17,833 bases of DNA. It comes from Verrucomicrobiota bacterium. GTDB lineage: Bacteria; Verrucomicrobiota; Verrucomicrobiia; Chthoniobacterales; UBA10450. Location: assembly GCA_003218785.1 (NCBI GenBank), contig QHOM01000123.1, forward strand, positions 1-17,833, given 5' to 3'. Under the pieces are notes generated by a model, which did no database searches, had not been told where the DNA came from, and saw only the letters and a program-made list of their open reading frames with translations. Shown one piece after another: positions 1 through 5,875 of this stretch (the first letter of the stretch is position 1; each line of letters begins with the position of its first letter). The position numbers were made by a program, and so were the translations under genes.

Positions 1-537
1 CTAACGAGATAATCGAATTACGCGCATTCCCTTCGGTTGCGAGCGTCCGATTAGAGCGATGATTAAGTTCCCGATGTCACTCTCAAACACTTCAGAGTCC
101 GAAACGATCTTGGTTCCGCTCAGCGCAAACTCTAACGATAAATCGTAAGGTTCGTTGGGTGATTTCATCCGAATCGCAGGTTTTAAATCCAGAGAGGCCC
201 TCTTAGCCTTTAAGCATCGAGGCATCGCGAAGTTGATCAAGCTGACGGTAGAATCCGCAGACACGCCGATAGGACGATTGAAGACGTAGTTGGCGTGTTT
301 TTGCGAATGTTTATAGCTCAGTTTCCGAGCGATTCCTTGTTTGGCTTCATCCCATACCGAGCCCAGACGTTTGTTCGAGCTATATTCAACCCGAAAAATA
401 TCGTTCTGTTTTGAAATCGTAAGATGGCTGCCGTCGTTATCTCTGAGGGCGAAGACAACCTGTTGAGGACGATTGTAAATGGACGCAATCGCAGCATCGT
501 CTATCCACAAGATTGTCCGCGCGCTTCTCCTAGCCAT
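1..537 (-). CDS. Hypothetical protein, 178 aa
   Basis: A complete open frame runs from ATG at 537 to TAG at 1-3. I do not recognise the family. The protein has no obvious signal peptide or membrane segment. It is mixed in composition, with a basic N-terminus (MARRSAR), a hydrophilic middle and a hydrophobic stretch near the C-terminus (IGNLIIALIG, about residues 155-164). The start codon directly follows the TGA (538-540) of a broken tiny ORF, so the two may once have been translationally coupled. No clear Shine-Dalgarno sequence precedes it. By eye its base composition is more AT-rich than the housekeeping genes to the right, which would fit acquired DNA. It could be a genuine lineage-specific gene; nothing in the sequence assigns a function. 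Confidence 0.5.
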   Translation of the reverse strand: MARRSARTILWIDDAAIASIYNRPQQVVFALRDNDGSHLTISKQNDIFRVEYSSNKRLGSVWDEAKQGIARKLSYKHSQKHANYVFNRPIGVSADSTVSLINFAMPRCLKAKRASLDLKPAIRMKSPNEPYDLSLEFALSGTKIVSDSEVFESDIGNLIIALIGRSQPKGMRVIRLSR

Positions 538-629
538 TCACCAGTCTTTGAACTCGCCTACGTGCTCATGCGTTTCTATCACGTTGCCCGCATGATCGTA
601 AACCCGAACCTTATCTCACCCCAAAACAT
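538..629 (-). pseudogene. Broken tiny ORF ending VYDHAGNVIETHEHVGEFKDW
   Basis: Reading leftwards from 609, one frame gives VRVYDHAGNVIETHEHVGEFKDW and then TGA at 538-540. This coherent acidic/histidine-containing peptide has no start codon in its own frame, because TGA at 616-618 closes it. The only nearby ATG (629) begins MFWGE in another frame. A +1 or -2 base change between 629 and 612 would join them into a peptide of about 29 residues. Its stop abuts the ATG of the 178-aa gene. I infer a small gene or leader peptide damaged by an indel, but a chance frame is possible. Confidence 0.3.
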
Positions 630-652
630 TCTGTCCCAGCGGAGAACCCCTC

Positions 653-832
653 CTAATGTTCAATTTCCGGGACAACAGGGTTCCTGCTTTCGTGATTCTC
701 TTTCAATACCCTCGAAATCTCCCTTTGCACCTGCAAGCTCTCCCTTCCCATCTGCATCAGCTTTTTCAGCCGCCACTCGATCACAAATAGCGCCAGCACA
801 ATCAGAAAAATCGCAAATCCAAATAGTTCCAT
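653..832 (-). CDS. Small single-pass membrane protein, 59 aa
   Basis: ATG at 832 is preceded by a strong Shine-Dalgarno sequence (AAAAGGAGG, 7 bases upstream), the best ribosome-binding site in this part of the window, and TAG closes the frame at 653-655. The protein starts MELFGFAIFLIVLALFVIEW, a single N-terminal transmembrane helix (about residues 3-19). A basic segment (RLKKLMQMGR) and a charged, probably helical cytoplasmic tail follow. The topology resembles short membrane peptides that scaffold complexes or act as toxins, but I recognise no family. It lies 24 bases downstream of the last recognisable codons of a truncated secreted-protein gene, whose residual frame overlaps its ribosome-binding site. 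Confidence 0.6.
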   Translation of the reverse strand: MELFGFAIFLIVLALFVIEWRLKKLMQMGRESLQVQREISRVLKENHESRNPVVPEIEH

Positions 833-1047
833 CTCATCGCCTCCTTTTCTTTTTTACTAGTATCATGGGCCGGCGGAAGGGGGCCGACGCCAAAGTTACT
901 TCCGACCGGCGCCGGTGTGGTGGTCCAGCCGGCGAAAGTACCGGTTTCAAAATCGCCGTTAACAATGAGGTTGGCGGAAGTTGGTCGGGCAGTGGCGACC
1001 AGTAGAAGACCGATGGCGAGAAAGCACTTGGCTATGGAGGTTTTCAT
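802..1047 (-). pseudogene. Truncated secreted (PEP-CTERM-type) protein N-terminus
   Basis: ATG at 1047 opens MKTSIAKCFLAIGLLLVATA, a clear signal peptide with probable cleavage after PTSA. NLIVNGDFETGTFAGWTTTP follows. This 'N-GDFETG-F-GW' opening is typical of exported proteins, many carrying a C-terminal PEP-CTERM sorting signal, in Verrucomicrobiota and related phyla. The family-like sequence stops after GPLPPAHD at about 867. Beyond that the frame runs through the ribosome-binding site of the 59-aa gene and ends as unrelated residues at 802. The expected 100-200 residues of mature domain and the PEP-CTERM tail are missing. I therefore call it a remnant cut by a deletion or insertion; expression of the stump cannot be excluded. 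Confidence 0.55.
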
Positions 1048-1168
1048 AGAAACAAGTTCGTATCAAAATCAGAAAGACTGAACAAGCATGAAAAGGTGAC
1101 ATGTCTGTGAATTTATCATCTTGAAGCCCAAGGCGCGCACGGCGAACGGCTGATACGAAACAGTCCTA

Positions 1169-1609
1169 GTGAAACGGTCGCTCCGCGCAATCGTAGTCTG
1201 GTTTGTGATGGCCACGCTGATGAATGCGACTGATGTTGCGAAGGCAGGGCCTTTCCGAGATTTTTTTAGAACGCTACGTAGCGCAATCGCACACCCGAAG
1301 GAGCAGCTGCGACGGCACCGGAGCAGTCATAAGCATAATGAGACTCCTCCGAGCGATGCTTCGAATGGTCAGACATCGGGCAGCCCTGTCCCTGCGCCTA
1401 CGGGTCAGCGCGATGTCCGGTGGGCGAAGGCAGCCTCTGGCGCGAGCCAGCAAAAAACTGAGCTGCCGTATGGAACTCCTGTCCCCGGTAAACCAGGCTT
1501 AGTTACCAGTCCGTTCGCGCCAGATAGCGGTTACGTCGACGTGACCGGCTTTCCGCCGGGAACCGCAGTAGAAGATCCTTACACAGGCAAAATTTTCCTG
1601 ACACCGTAG
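1169..1609 (+). CDS. Small secreted proline-rich protein, 146 aa
   Basis: GTG at 1169 opens a basic signal peptide (MKRSLRAIVVWFVMATLMNA, probable cleavage near VAKA-GP). The mature protein has a basic segment (KEQLRRHRSSHKH, about residues 44-56) and a low-complexity Ser/Pro/Gly linker. It ends in a compact motif-like tail: PYGTPVPGKPGLVTSP, then SGYVDVTGFPPGTAVEDPYTGKIFLTP. The tail, with its 'GYVDV-GFPPGT-V-DPYTGK-F' pattern, looks like a conserved domain. I believe it recurs in short secreted proteins of Verrucomicrobiota, but I cannot name it. The probable role is envelope or extracellular; no catalytic residues are evident. In-frame sequence continues past its TAG as a remnant of a different gene. 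Confidence 0.7.
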   Translation: MKRSLRAIVVWFVMATLMNATDVAKAGPFRDFFRTLRSAIAHPKEQLRRHRSSHKHNETPPSDASNGQTSGSPVPAPTGQRDVRWAKAASGASQQKTELPYGTPVPGKPGLVTSPFAPDSGYVDVTGFPPGTAVEDPYTGKIFLTP

Positions 1610-1690
1610 GATCTCAGTGGCTATACTCCCCGGCGCGCGAAGTACTGGGAAATCATCGCAGATCATCTCAGCAACGCCGGATGGAGTTCA
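1610..1690 (+). pseudogene. Gene remnant encoding KYWEIIADHLSNAGWS
   Basis: Directly after the TAG at 1607-1609 the same frame reads DLSGYTPRRAKYWEIIADHLSNAGWS, then stops resembling a protein at the GGGGTCAG motif near 1700. The 'WEIIAD-LS-AGWSWG' opening is one I associate with a short protein found repeatedly in Verrucomicrobiota genomes; that association is from memory. There is no start codon and the body of the protein is missing, so this is a 5' fragment truncated by whatever inserted at about 1691-1745. Confidence 0.4.
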
Positions 1691-1699
1691 GTCGAAGTG

Positions 1700-1726
1700 A
1701 AAGGGGGTCAGTCCTTACTTTTGACA
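1700..1726. mobile_element. Possible insertion-element end (AAAGGGGGTCAGTCCTTACT)
   Basis: The stretch AAAGGGGGTCAGTCCTTACT followed by TTTGACAC resembles boundary sequences I associate with REP-associated (IS200-like) transposase units. It lies exactly where the WEIIAD remnant ends and just before xseA repeat copy A begins, consistent with an insertion scar. No transposase gene is present in the window and no second end was found, so this is a fragment at best. Confidence 0.3.
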
Positions 1727-1745
1727 CAAGATCGCCTTATTACCT

Positions 1746-1897
1746 CTACAGAATCTCCGAGCCGAATTCGCCGTCGCTCACGCGGGTGCGAATTTTCATC
1801 TTCGGCCGGATTGCCGCGATTGTCCGGATGATTTTTCCGCGCTCGTTCATCGTGATGCTATACCGCGCCGCAACGTGGCGTCGGGCCCAAGCACGCC
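1746..1897 (-). repeat. xseA 3'-end repeat, copy A
   Basis: Read on the minus strand this is the last ~50 codons of xseA, including the stop: LGPDATLRRG, then (after a 1-base deletion near 1865) YSITMNERGKIIRTIAAIRP, then KMKIRTRVSDGEFGSEIL and TAG at 1746-1748. By eye it matches the true xseA end at about 85-90 % of bases. The homology begins at the codons for V-L-G-P-D, immediately next to the vapC stop codon, and ends at the xseA stop. Confidence 0.9.
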
Positions 1898-1902
1898 CGA
1901 CG

Positions 1903-2316
1903 TCATGTCCACGGATTCACGAGCGAGATGCCTAAGCCCTCCACGTTTCTTGTATTACGCGTCGCGAACGTTAGTCGATGAACCTGTGCGGTCGCTGCGA
2001 GCAAACCATCTTCCGGTGGAATTGGGCGCAACGCGCTGAGGCGTCCCCACTCGTAGGCGATTTCCAGCGTAATTGCCAAGATGCGGTCGCTGTATAGTTG
2101 GACTAGCCGCGCGATCCATTTTTCCAGAGCATCCGCCGCCGCCGGATCCCTCCGCCGTTTCAAGATCGCGCCGCGCCTCAATTCGCCCACGACTAGCACG
2201 CTGAGAAAATCTTGATTCGGCGGAACCGTGCTCGCCCAGGCACTGACCCTCGGAGCACATCGTTCGCGTTTACGCAGCTCCGAAACGACATTGGTGTCGA
2301 GCAAAAAACCGTTCAC
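1903..2316 (-). CDS. vapC: VapC/FitB-type PIN-domain toxin, 137 aa
   Basis: This is a PIN-domain ribonuclease of a type II toxin-antitoxin pair, expected to cleave RNA with bound Mg2+/Mn2+. The full-length domain is visible: FLLDTNVVSEL (Asp7), VVGELRRGA (Glu45), PPEDGLLAATA (Asp103) and a C-terminal NPW motif. The fourth position, usually Asp in a 'TRN-(R/K)DF' motif, reads ATRNTRNVEG, with Asn124 in place of the acid. Activity may therefore be altered, though Glu126 is nearby. ATG at 2316 overlaps the end of the antitoxin gene by 4 bases, the usual coupled layout. The TGA at 1903-1905 sits 5 bases from xseA repeat copy A. As cargo between xseA repeats it may stabilise the array; that role is inference. 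Confidence 0.88.
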   Translation of the reverse strand: MNGFLLDTNVVSELRKRERCAPRVSAWASTVPPNQDFLSVLVVGELRRGAILKRRRDPAAADALEKWIARLVQLYSDRILAITLEIAYEWGRLSALRPIPPEDGLLAATAQVHRLTFATRNTRNVEGLGISLVNPWT

Positions 2317-2522
2317 AATTTCACTTTGCGTGGCTTGCGCTTCGGTCTCCGAAATATGCGACCATCGCCCACGTCTGGCATCGTGCGAATGAAATCAATT
2401 AGCGACATGGCAGGGACTTCTCCAACAAGTGATCGTCGCAAAATTCGGCGGGCTTCCTCCTCTGCTGAGACGCCGTCGGCAGCCGCTTTGGCGCGAAGTC
2501 GGCGAACCACGTGTTGATCCAA
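2313..2522 (-). CDS. vapB: VapB/FitA-type antitoxin, N-terminus uncertain
   Basis: This is the antitoxin partner of the downstream PIN toxin: a ribbon-helix-helix DNA-binding N-terminus (VVRRLRAKAAADGVSAEEEARRILRRSL) followed by a toxin-binding tail rich in basic residues (RIFRRPKRKPRKVKL). Such proteins neutralise VapC and repress their own promoter. The only conventional start in frame is TTG at 2522. Upstream of it the frame continues as EATIFSKRGLDQ, which aligns with the usual beta-strand 'MATLTIRNLDD' of this family but has GAG where ATG is expected. Either the start codon has been lost and TTG is used, giving a protein lacking the DNA-contacting strand, or a rare start (ATT, with GGGAGG upstream) is used. 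Confidence 0.8.
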   Translation of the reverse strand: MDQHVVRRLRAKAAADGVSAEEEARRILRRSLVGEVPAMSLIDFIRTMPDVGDGRIFRRPKRKPRKVKL

Positions 2523-2631
2523 CCCGCGCTTTGAAAAAATCGTCGCCTCCCGCGCGCCGAAATCGTAACAGAAGTAAACGAAGGTAACGAAGGGGTTTTA
2601 GGGCGGGCGCTTCATTTGCCCAAGGAATTCC

Positions 2632-2657
2632 GCAACCCCGAACGCTTTCGGGGTTGC
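2632..2657. repeat. Perfect 11-bp hairpin (GCAACCCCGAA / TTCGGGGTTGC)
   Basis: An 11-bp perfect stem with a 4-base loop (CGCT). It shares the core CCCCGAA-GCTTTCGGG with a hairpin at about 17557-17573, suggesting a dispersed palindromic family. No T-run follows on either strand, so it is not a classic terminator, though it could stop transcription or protect RNA ends. Confidence 0.6.
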
Positions 2658-2734
2658 CCTACAAAATGTTCGCGTCTTTTCGCGTCATTCGTCGGCAAGC
2701 ATCAATCTTTGTTGCCTTCTGTAAAAATCTTCTC

Positions 2735-2838
2735 CGACAGTATCTCAGAGCTGAATTCGCCGTCCCTCACTCGGGTGCGAATTTTCATCTTTGGACGGAC
2801 TGCTGCGATTGTCCGGATGATTTTTCCGCGCTCGGTTA
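2735..2838 (-). repeat. xseA 3'-end repeat, copy B (shorter)
   Basis: On the minus strand this reads LTERGKIIRTIAAVRPKMK, then IRTRVRDGEFSSEIL, the last ~35 codons of xseA without a frameshift. The stop position is changed to TCG, so the frame runs on for 11 codons. The inner end breaks at about 2838, earlier than copies A and C, and the neighbouring cargo (the acetyltransferase) lies on the opposite strand. It looks like a truncated repeat unit. Confidence 0.85.
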
Positions 2839-2991
2839 AGCGTTTGTTCGGAATGAGTACCCAGGAGGTCATTGCCGAATTGTCGAGATCGGACTGAAAG
2901 GAACTGGAAGGAAATCGGGATCGAGTCATTCCCGGATACGAGCAGTCTAGACTTTAGCTGTGAAGGTGAAATAGTGCGGCTGGCAGCAAGG

Positions 2992-3780
2992 ATGGACGAG
3001 CAGAGCGACAAAGAAATCGCCGGCAAGAAGCAGCGCGATCAGATGCTGAGACTAGTCGCGAAAGGCTTTTACAACGAACTCATGAACTACGGCGTGCACA
3101 CGCATGAGATCGTCCAGGTGGCTTCGCACCTGCTCGACAATCTCCTGGCGAAGGAAAAGAAACCCGCCGAAGGGGTGGAGTATTACAACGGAATCTTTAC
3201 GCTAGCGTCTGTAAAGGATGAATGGGCGGACCGCGAGCAACTCAGGGTCCAATGGGTGACGCTTCGTCGGCTACAACTGCCGGACGTTAGCAAGGTCATC
3301 GTGTGGCTAAAGGCCCCGGCCGTGCGCGAAAACTTCGTGCCGCAGTTTCCGGAAAACGAAAGCGAACTGCGAAAGTATTTCACGCATCCGAAACGGGAAT
3401 ATTTCGGCGTCTATTACGATGACCAACTGGTAGGAATCGTCGGCGGTGAGAACATCGACCTGACCGCAGGCAAACTCGAGATGAAAAAGCTGGTGGGCGA
3501 GTCTGGGTTGCAGGGCAAAGGCATTGGGAAACGCGCAACGTTCGGCTTCCTCTATTATGCTTTTATGATCCGGAATTTAAACAAGGTTTATATCCACTCG
3601 CGCGACATCAACATGCGCAATATTAATCTCAACAGCCGGTTTGGTTTCGAGCTGGAAGGAGTCTTCCTTGACGACATCAGCATCAATGACAAGCACCAGG
3701 ACGTCCTGCGCATGGCTTTGTTCAAACCGGTTTGGCTGCGCATCTTTTCCCCCAGCGGCTCGGCCGCAAATCATTTATGA
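2992..3780 (+). CDS. GNAT-family N-acetyltransferase with extra N-terminal domain, 262 aa
   Basis: The C-terminal half is a GNAT fold of the RimJ/RimL type: REYFGVYYDDQLVGIVGGEN (beta strands), acetyl-CoA-binding motif LQGKGIGKRATF (residues about 173-184), then HSRDINMRNINLNSRFGFELEGVF, a typical motif B region. It should transfer an acetyl group from acetyl-CoA to an amine; the substrate is unknown. The first ~100 residues form a separate helical region (MLRLVAKGFYNELMNYGV, then VASHLLDNLLAKE) that I do not recognise. I chose ATG 2992. GTG 2974, with AAGGTG upstream, and TTG 2872, directly after AGGAGG, are in-frame alternatives. It is the only plus-strand cargo in the xseA-repeat region, flanked by copies B and C. 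Confidence 0.78.
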   Translation: MDEQSDKEIAGKKQRDQMLRLVAKGFYNELMNYGVHTHEIVQVASHLLDNLLAKEKKPAEGVEYYNGIFTLASVKDEWADREQLRVQWVTLRRLQLPDVSKVIVWLKAPAVRENFVPQFPENESELRKYFTHPKREYFGVYYDDQLVGIVGGENIDLTAGKLEMKKLVGESGLQGKGIGKRATFGFLYYAFMIRNLNKVYIHSRDINMRNINLNSRFGFELEGVFLDDISINDKHQDVLRMALFKPVWLRIFSPSGSAANHL

Positions 3781-3858
3781 ATTGAGCAATTCTATTCGAC
3801 AAGGCGTCGAACAGTGCACGCGCATTTACGGTCTGGTATAGCCTCCGCCTGTTCCTTT

Positions 3859-4011
3859 CTGCAATATCTCCGAGCTGAATTCGCCGTCGCTTATTCAGAT
3901 GCGAATTTTCATTCGTGGGGCGAACTACTGCGATGGCGCGGATAATTTTTCCGCGCTCGTTCATCGTGATGCTGTGGCCGCTGCGCAAGGTCGCGTCCGG
4001 CCCCAAGCGCA
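3859..4011 (-). repeat. xseA 3'-end repeat, copy C
   Basis: On the minus strand it reads LGPDATLRSGHSITMNERGK, IIRAIAVVRP, then after an indel MKIRI, an in-frame TGA and SDGEFSSEIL. The stop codon has become CAG. It is the most decayed copy but covers the same ~150 bp as copy A. Its inner edge lies directly beside the TAG (4018-4020) of the small membrane protein gene, sharing the heptamer GCCCGAC (plus strand, 4012-4018) with copy A (1895-1901). Confidence 0.85.
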
Positions 4012-4017
4012 GCCCGA

Positions 4018-4266
4018 CTACTGTCTAGGCGCGAAAAGCACGTGGCCGATACCGTATAAAACGGTTCCCAAAGAAGCGGCGAATACCAAAACAGGCATTT
4101 GGCCACCTGCCGCTATCGAGGGGCCGACCAGCCCAGTAACGATGCCTCCAATGATGCCACTGATAATGGCGATAACGAAGCGCCGTGTGCGCTCGGGGGG
4201 CGGGGGATAGTCAACGAGGATTATCGGAATGACGAACGCGACAACTATATAAACTAGGTAGATCAT
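4018..4266 (-). CDS. Small hydrophobic membrane protein, 82 aa
   Basis: ATG at 4266 has AAGGAG 5 bases upstream, so I prefer it over the longer frame starting at 4338. The protein is MIYLVYIVVAFVIPIILVDY, a proline-rich turn (PPPPERTRR), FVIAIISGIIGGIVTGLVGP, then MPVLVFAASLGTVLYGIGHV. That gives three predicted membrane helices, with glycine-zipper-like spacing in the second. No family is recognised. It is the single cargo between xseA repeat copy C and the true xseA end. Its TAG falls against the GTCGGGC junction also seen next to vapC. A membrane-acting or immunity-type role is possible, but nothing in the sequence proves it. Confidence 0.65.
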   Translation of the reverse strand: MIYLVYIVVAFVIPIILVDYPPPPERTRRFVIAIISGIIGGIVTGLVGPSIAAGGQMPVLVFAASLGTVLYGIGHVLFAPRQ

Positions 4267-4384
4267 TTTTGCTCCTTTCTGAACTGCGATTAAGCGTAAG
4301 CGAAACGCATGAAGCAAGCTTTTATCAAAAAGCGACAAATGGGCGCAAGCGCGAAATTTATGGTCTGACCGCGCTCTTGATTAA

Positions 4385-4541
4385 TCACAGTACCTGCGAG
4401 CCGAATTCGCCGTCGCTTACGCGGGTGCGAATTTTCAATTTTGGCCGGACTGCTGAGATGGTGCGGATGATTTTTCCGCGCTCGTTCAACGTGACGCTGT
4501 ACCCGCGTCGCAACGTCGCGTCCGGCCCGAGCACGCGCAAA
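4385..4541 (-). repeat. xseA 3'-end repeat, resident copy D
   Basis: This is the functional gene end to which copies A, B and C correspond. It differs from all three at shared positions: SQVL rather than SEIL before the stop, and ISAV rather than IAxV. The other three therefore resemble one another more than they resemble the gene beside them. Confidence 0.85.
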
Positions 4542-5674
4542 AGTCCTTCCATGCGTTGGAAACGGTGTCTTGCGTTTTCGAGCAATCGCCCGGGGGACGT
4601 AACCAACCGCCGGTGCAAATCGACAAACCGACTGCGGCGCATCATGAGCTCCCGTGCGGGACTGCGCGCTTGCAGCGCGCGAAGAGAATGCAAGAGACCG
4701 CGCTTATAACTGTCGATCTTGTGCGCGAGACAACGCTGCAAAATCTCGCGTGCGTGGTCGAGCCGTTGTTGCGCGTCGCGGACTCGGTTCAGCAACTGGC
4801 GCGCGAGCCCGCGCGCGCAACCATCGATTCGCCGGTGAAGATCGATAATATCGGGCACAATCAATTCCGCGGCAGCGCTCGGCGTTGGCGCGCGAAAATC
4901 CGCGACAAAATCGCAGATCGTAAAATCGATTTCGTGACCGACTGCCGAGACAATCGGCACCGCCGAATTGAATATTGCTCGCGCGACAATCTCTTCGTTG
5001 AACTCCCATAAGTCTTCGATGCTGCCGCCGCCGCGCGTGACCACGATAAGATCGAGAGGCTGCCAATTCTCATTCGGCATGGCGAGCTCGCGAATCGCGA
5101 CGGCGATCTCCTGTGCCGCGCCCGTTCCCTGCACGCGCACGGGGCTAATCAAAACCTGCAACCAAGGTGCGCGACGGCGCAGCACGTTCAGCATATCGCG
5201 AACCGCTGCGCCGCTTGGTGAGGTCACGATTCCGATTCGCCGCGGTAATTTCGGCAACGGCCGTTTGCGTTCCGGGCCGAACAATCCTTCTGCTTCGAGC
5301 TTGCGCTTGAGCGCTTCGAACTTTGCCTGGAGCAAACCGAGTCCGCGCGGCTGGAGAATTTGGACGTTGAGCTGATACTGTCCGCGCGCTTCGAAAACCG
5401 TGACGGTGCCGAAAACCTGCACCTGGGTCCCATCGACAAGAGGTTGTCGCGGCGGCACCATGGCGTCGCGCCAAATCACGCACGCGATTTGGGCGCGCTG
5501 ATCTTTGAGCGTGAAATACTGATGGCCGCTCGGATGCAGTTTGTAATTGGAAATTTCGCCCTGGACCCAAACCGCGCCGAATTTCACCTCGAGCGTGTTA
5601 CGAATTGAGCGAGTCAACTCCGTGACTGTAAGAACCTTTGAAGCCTGCTGGAAGAAATCGCTCGTTAATTCCAT
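4385..5674 (-). CDS. xseA: Exodeoxyribonuclease VII large subunit
   Basis: XseA forms the catalytic subunit of exonuclease VII, which degrades single-stranded DNA in both directions in the cytoplasm, with the small subunit XseB. The N-terminal OB-fold is visible (LTVTELTRSIRNTLE, VWVQGEISN, HPSGHQYFTLKD). The catalytic domain follows (RRIGIVTSPSGAAVRD, VTRGGGSIEDLWEFNEE, VSAVGHEIDFTICDFVADFR, APTPSAAAELI), then a basic coiled-coil region and the C-terminal strand domain (GPDATLRRGYSVTLNERGK). The 429-residue length is close to the E. coli protein (about 456). Start is ATG 5674; TGA is at 4385-4387. No xseB lies directly downstream. Instead the 3' end is repeated three more times to the left with cargo genes between, so the normal downstream neighbour may have been displaced. 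Confidence 0.96.
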   Translation of the reverse strand: MELTSDFFQQASKVLTVTELTRSIRNTLEVKFGAVWVQGEISNYKLHPSGHQYFTLKDQRAQIACVIWRDAMVPPRQPLVDGTQVQVFGTVTVFEARGQYQLNVQILQPRGLGLLQAKFEALKRKLEAEGLFGPERKRPLPKLPRRIGIVTSPSGAAVRDMLNVLRRRAPWLQVLISPVRVQGTGAAQEIAVAIRELAMPNENWQPLDLIVVTRGGGSIEDLWEFNEEIVARAIFNSAVPIVSAVGHEIDFTICDFVADFRAPTPSAAAELIVPDIIDLHRRIDGCARGLARQLLNRVRDAQQRLDHAREILQRCLAHKIDSYKRGLLHSLRALQARSPARELMMRRSRFVDLHRRLVTSPGRLLENARHRFQRMEGLLRVLGPDATLRRGYSVTLNERGKIIRTISAVRPKLKIRTRVSDGEFGSQVL

Positions 5675-5723
5675 GAATCCGATAGTTTAATCACGGAGGG
5701 CCCAGAGGACGCAGAGAAATTTT

Positions 5724-5752
5724 AGCCGCAGATAAACAGATTTACACGGATT
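5724..5752. repeat. Dispersed intergenic word (GCAGATAAACAGATTTACAC)
   Basis: This degenerate GCAGAT/ACAGATTTACACGGATT word also appears at 6956-6974 (CCACAGATTTACACAGATG) and, inverted and more diverged, at about 17586-17614 before the final gene. All three lie between genes. It looks like a genome-wide intergenic filler repeat and has no assigned function. Confidence 0.5.
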
Positions 5753-5875
5753 GAGATGGTTGAAGCGCTTTTGGATCGTCGCATGGGTCCTGGGGAGTGC
5801 ATGCGCCTAGCGTGCGGGCGATTGCGTCCTCACGATCGCGAACTTTTCTAAACATGCGAGGTCTAGAAAGAATGT

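Larger units (their letters stand above)
2523..2991. other. Gene-free stretch between vapB and the acetyltransferase
   Basis: These roughly 470 bases hold the presumed vapBC promoter region (2523-2620), a strong hairpin (2632-2657), a low-complexity stretch with two TTCGCGTC-like words (about 2670-2690), xseA repeat copy B and the acetyltransferase leader. Frames crossing it are chance or repeat-derived. A short ATG frame at 2853 with AGGAGG inside it (MSTQEVIAELSRSD) ends after 14 codons and is not supported as a gene. Confidence 0.6.

Noticed and set aside
2853..2897. Short gene MSTQEVIAELSRSD as an antitoxin start
   Set aside because: Only 14 codons before a stop, no continuation found in another frame that resembles an antitoxin, and the AGGAGG lies inside it.
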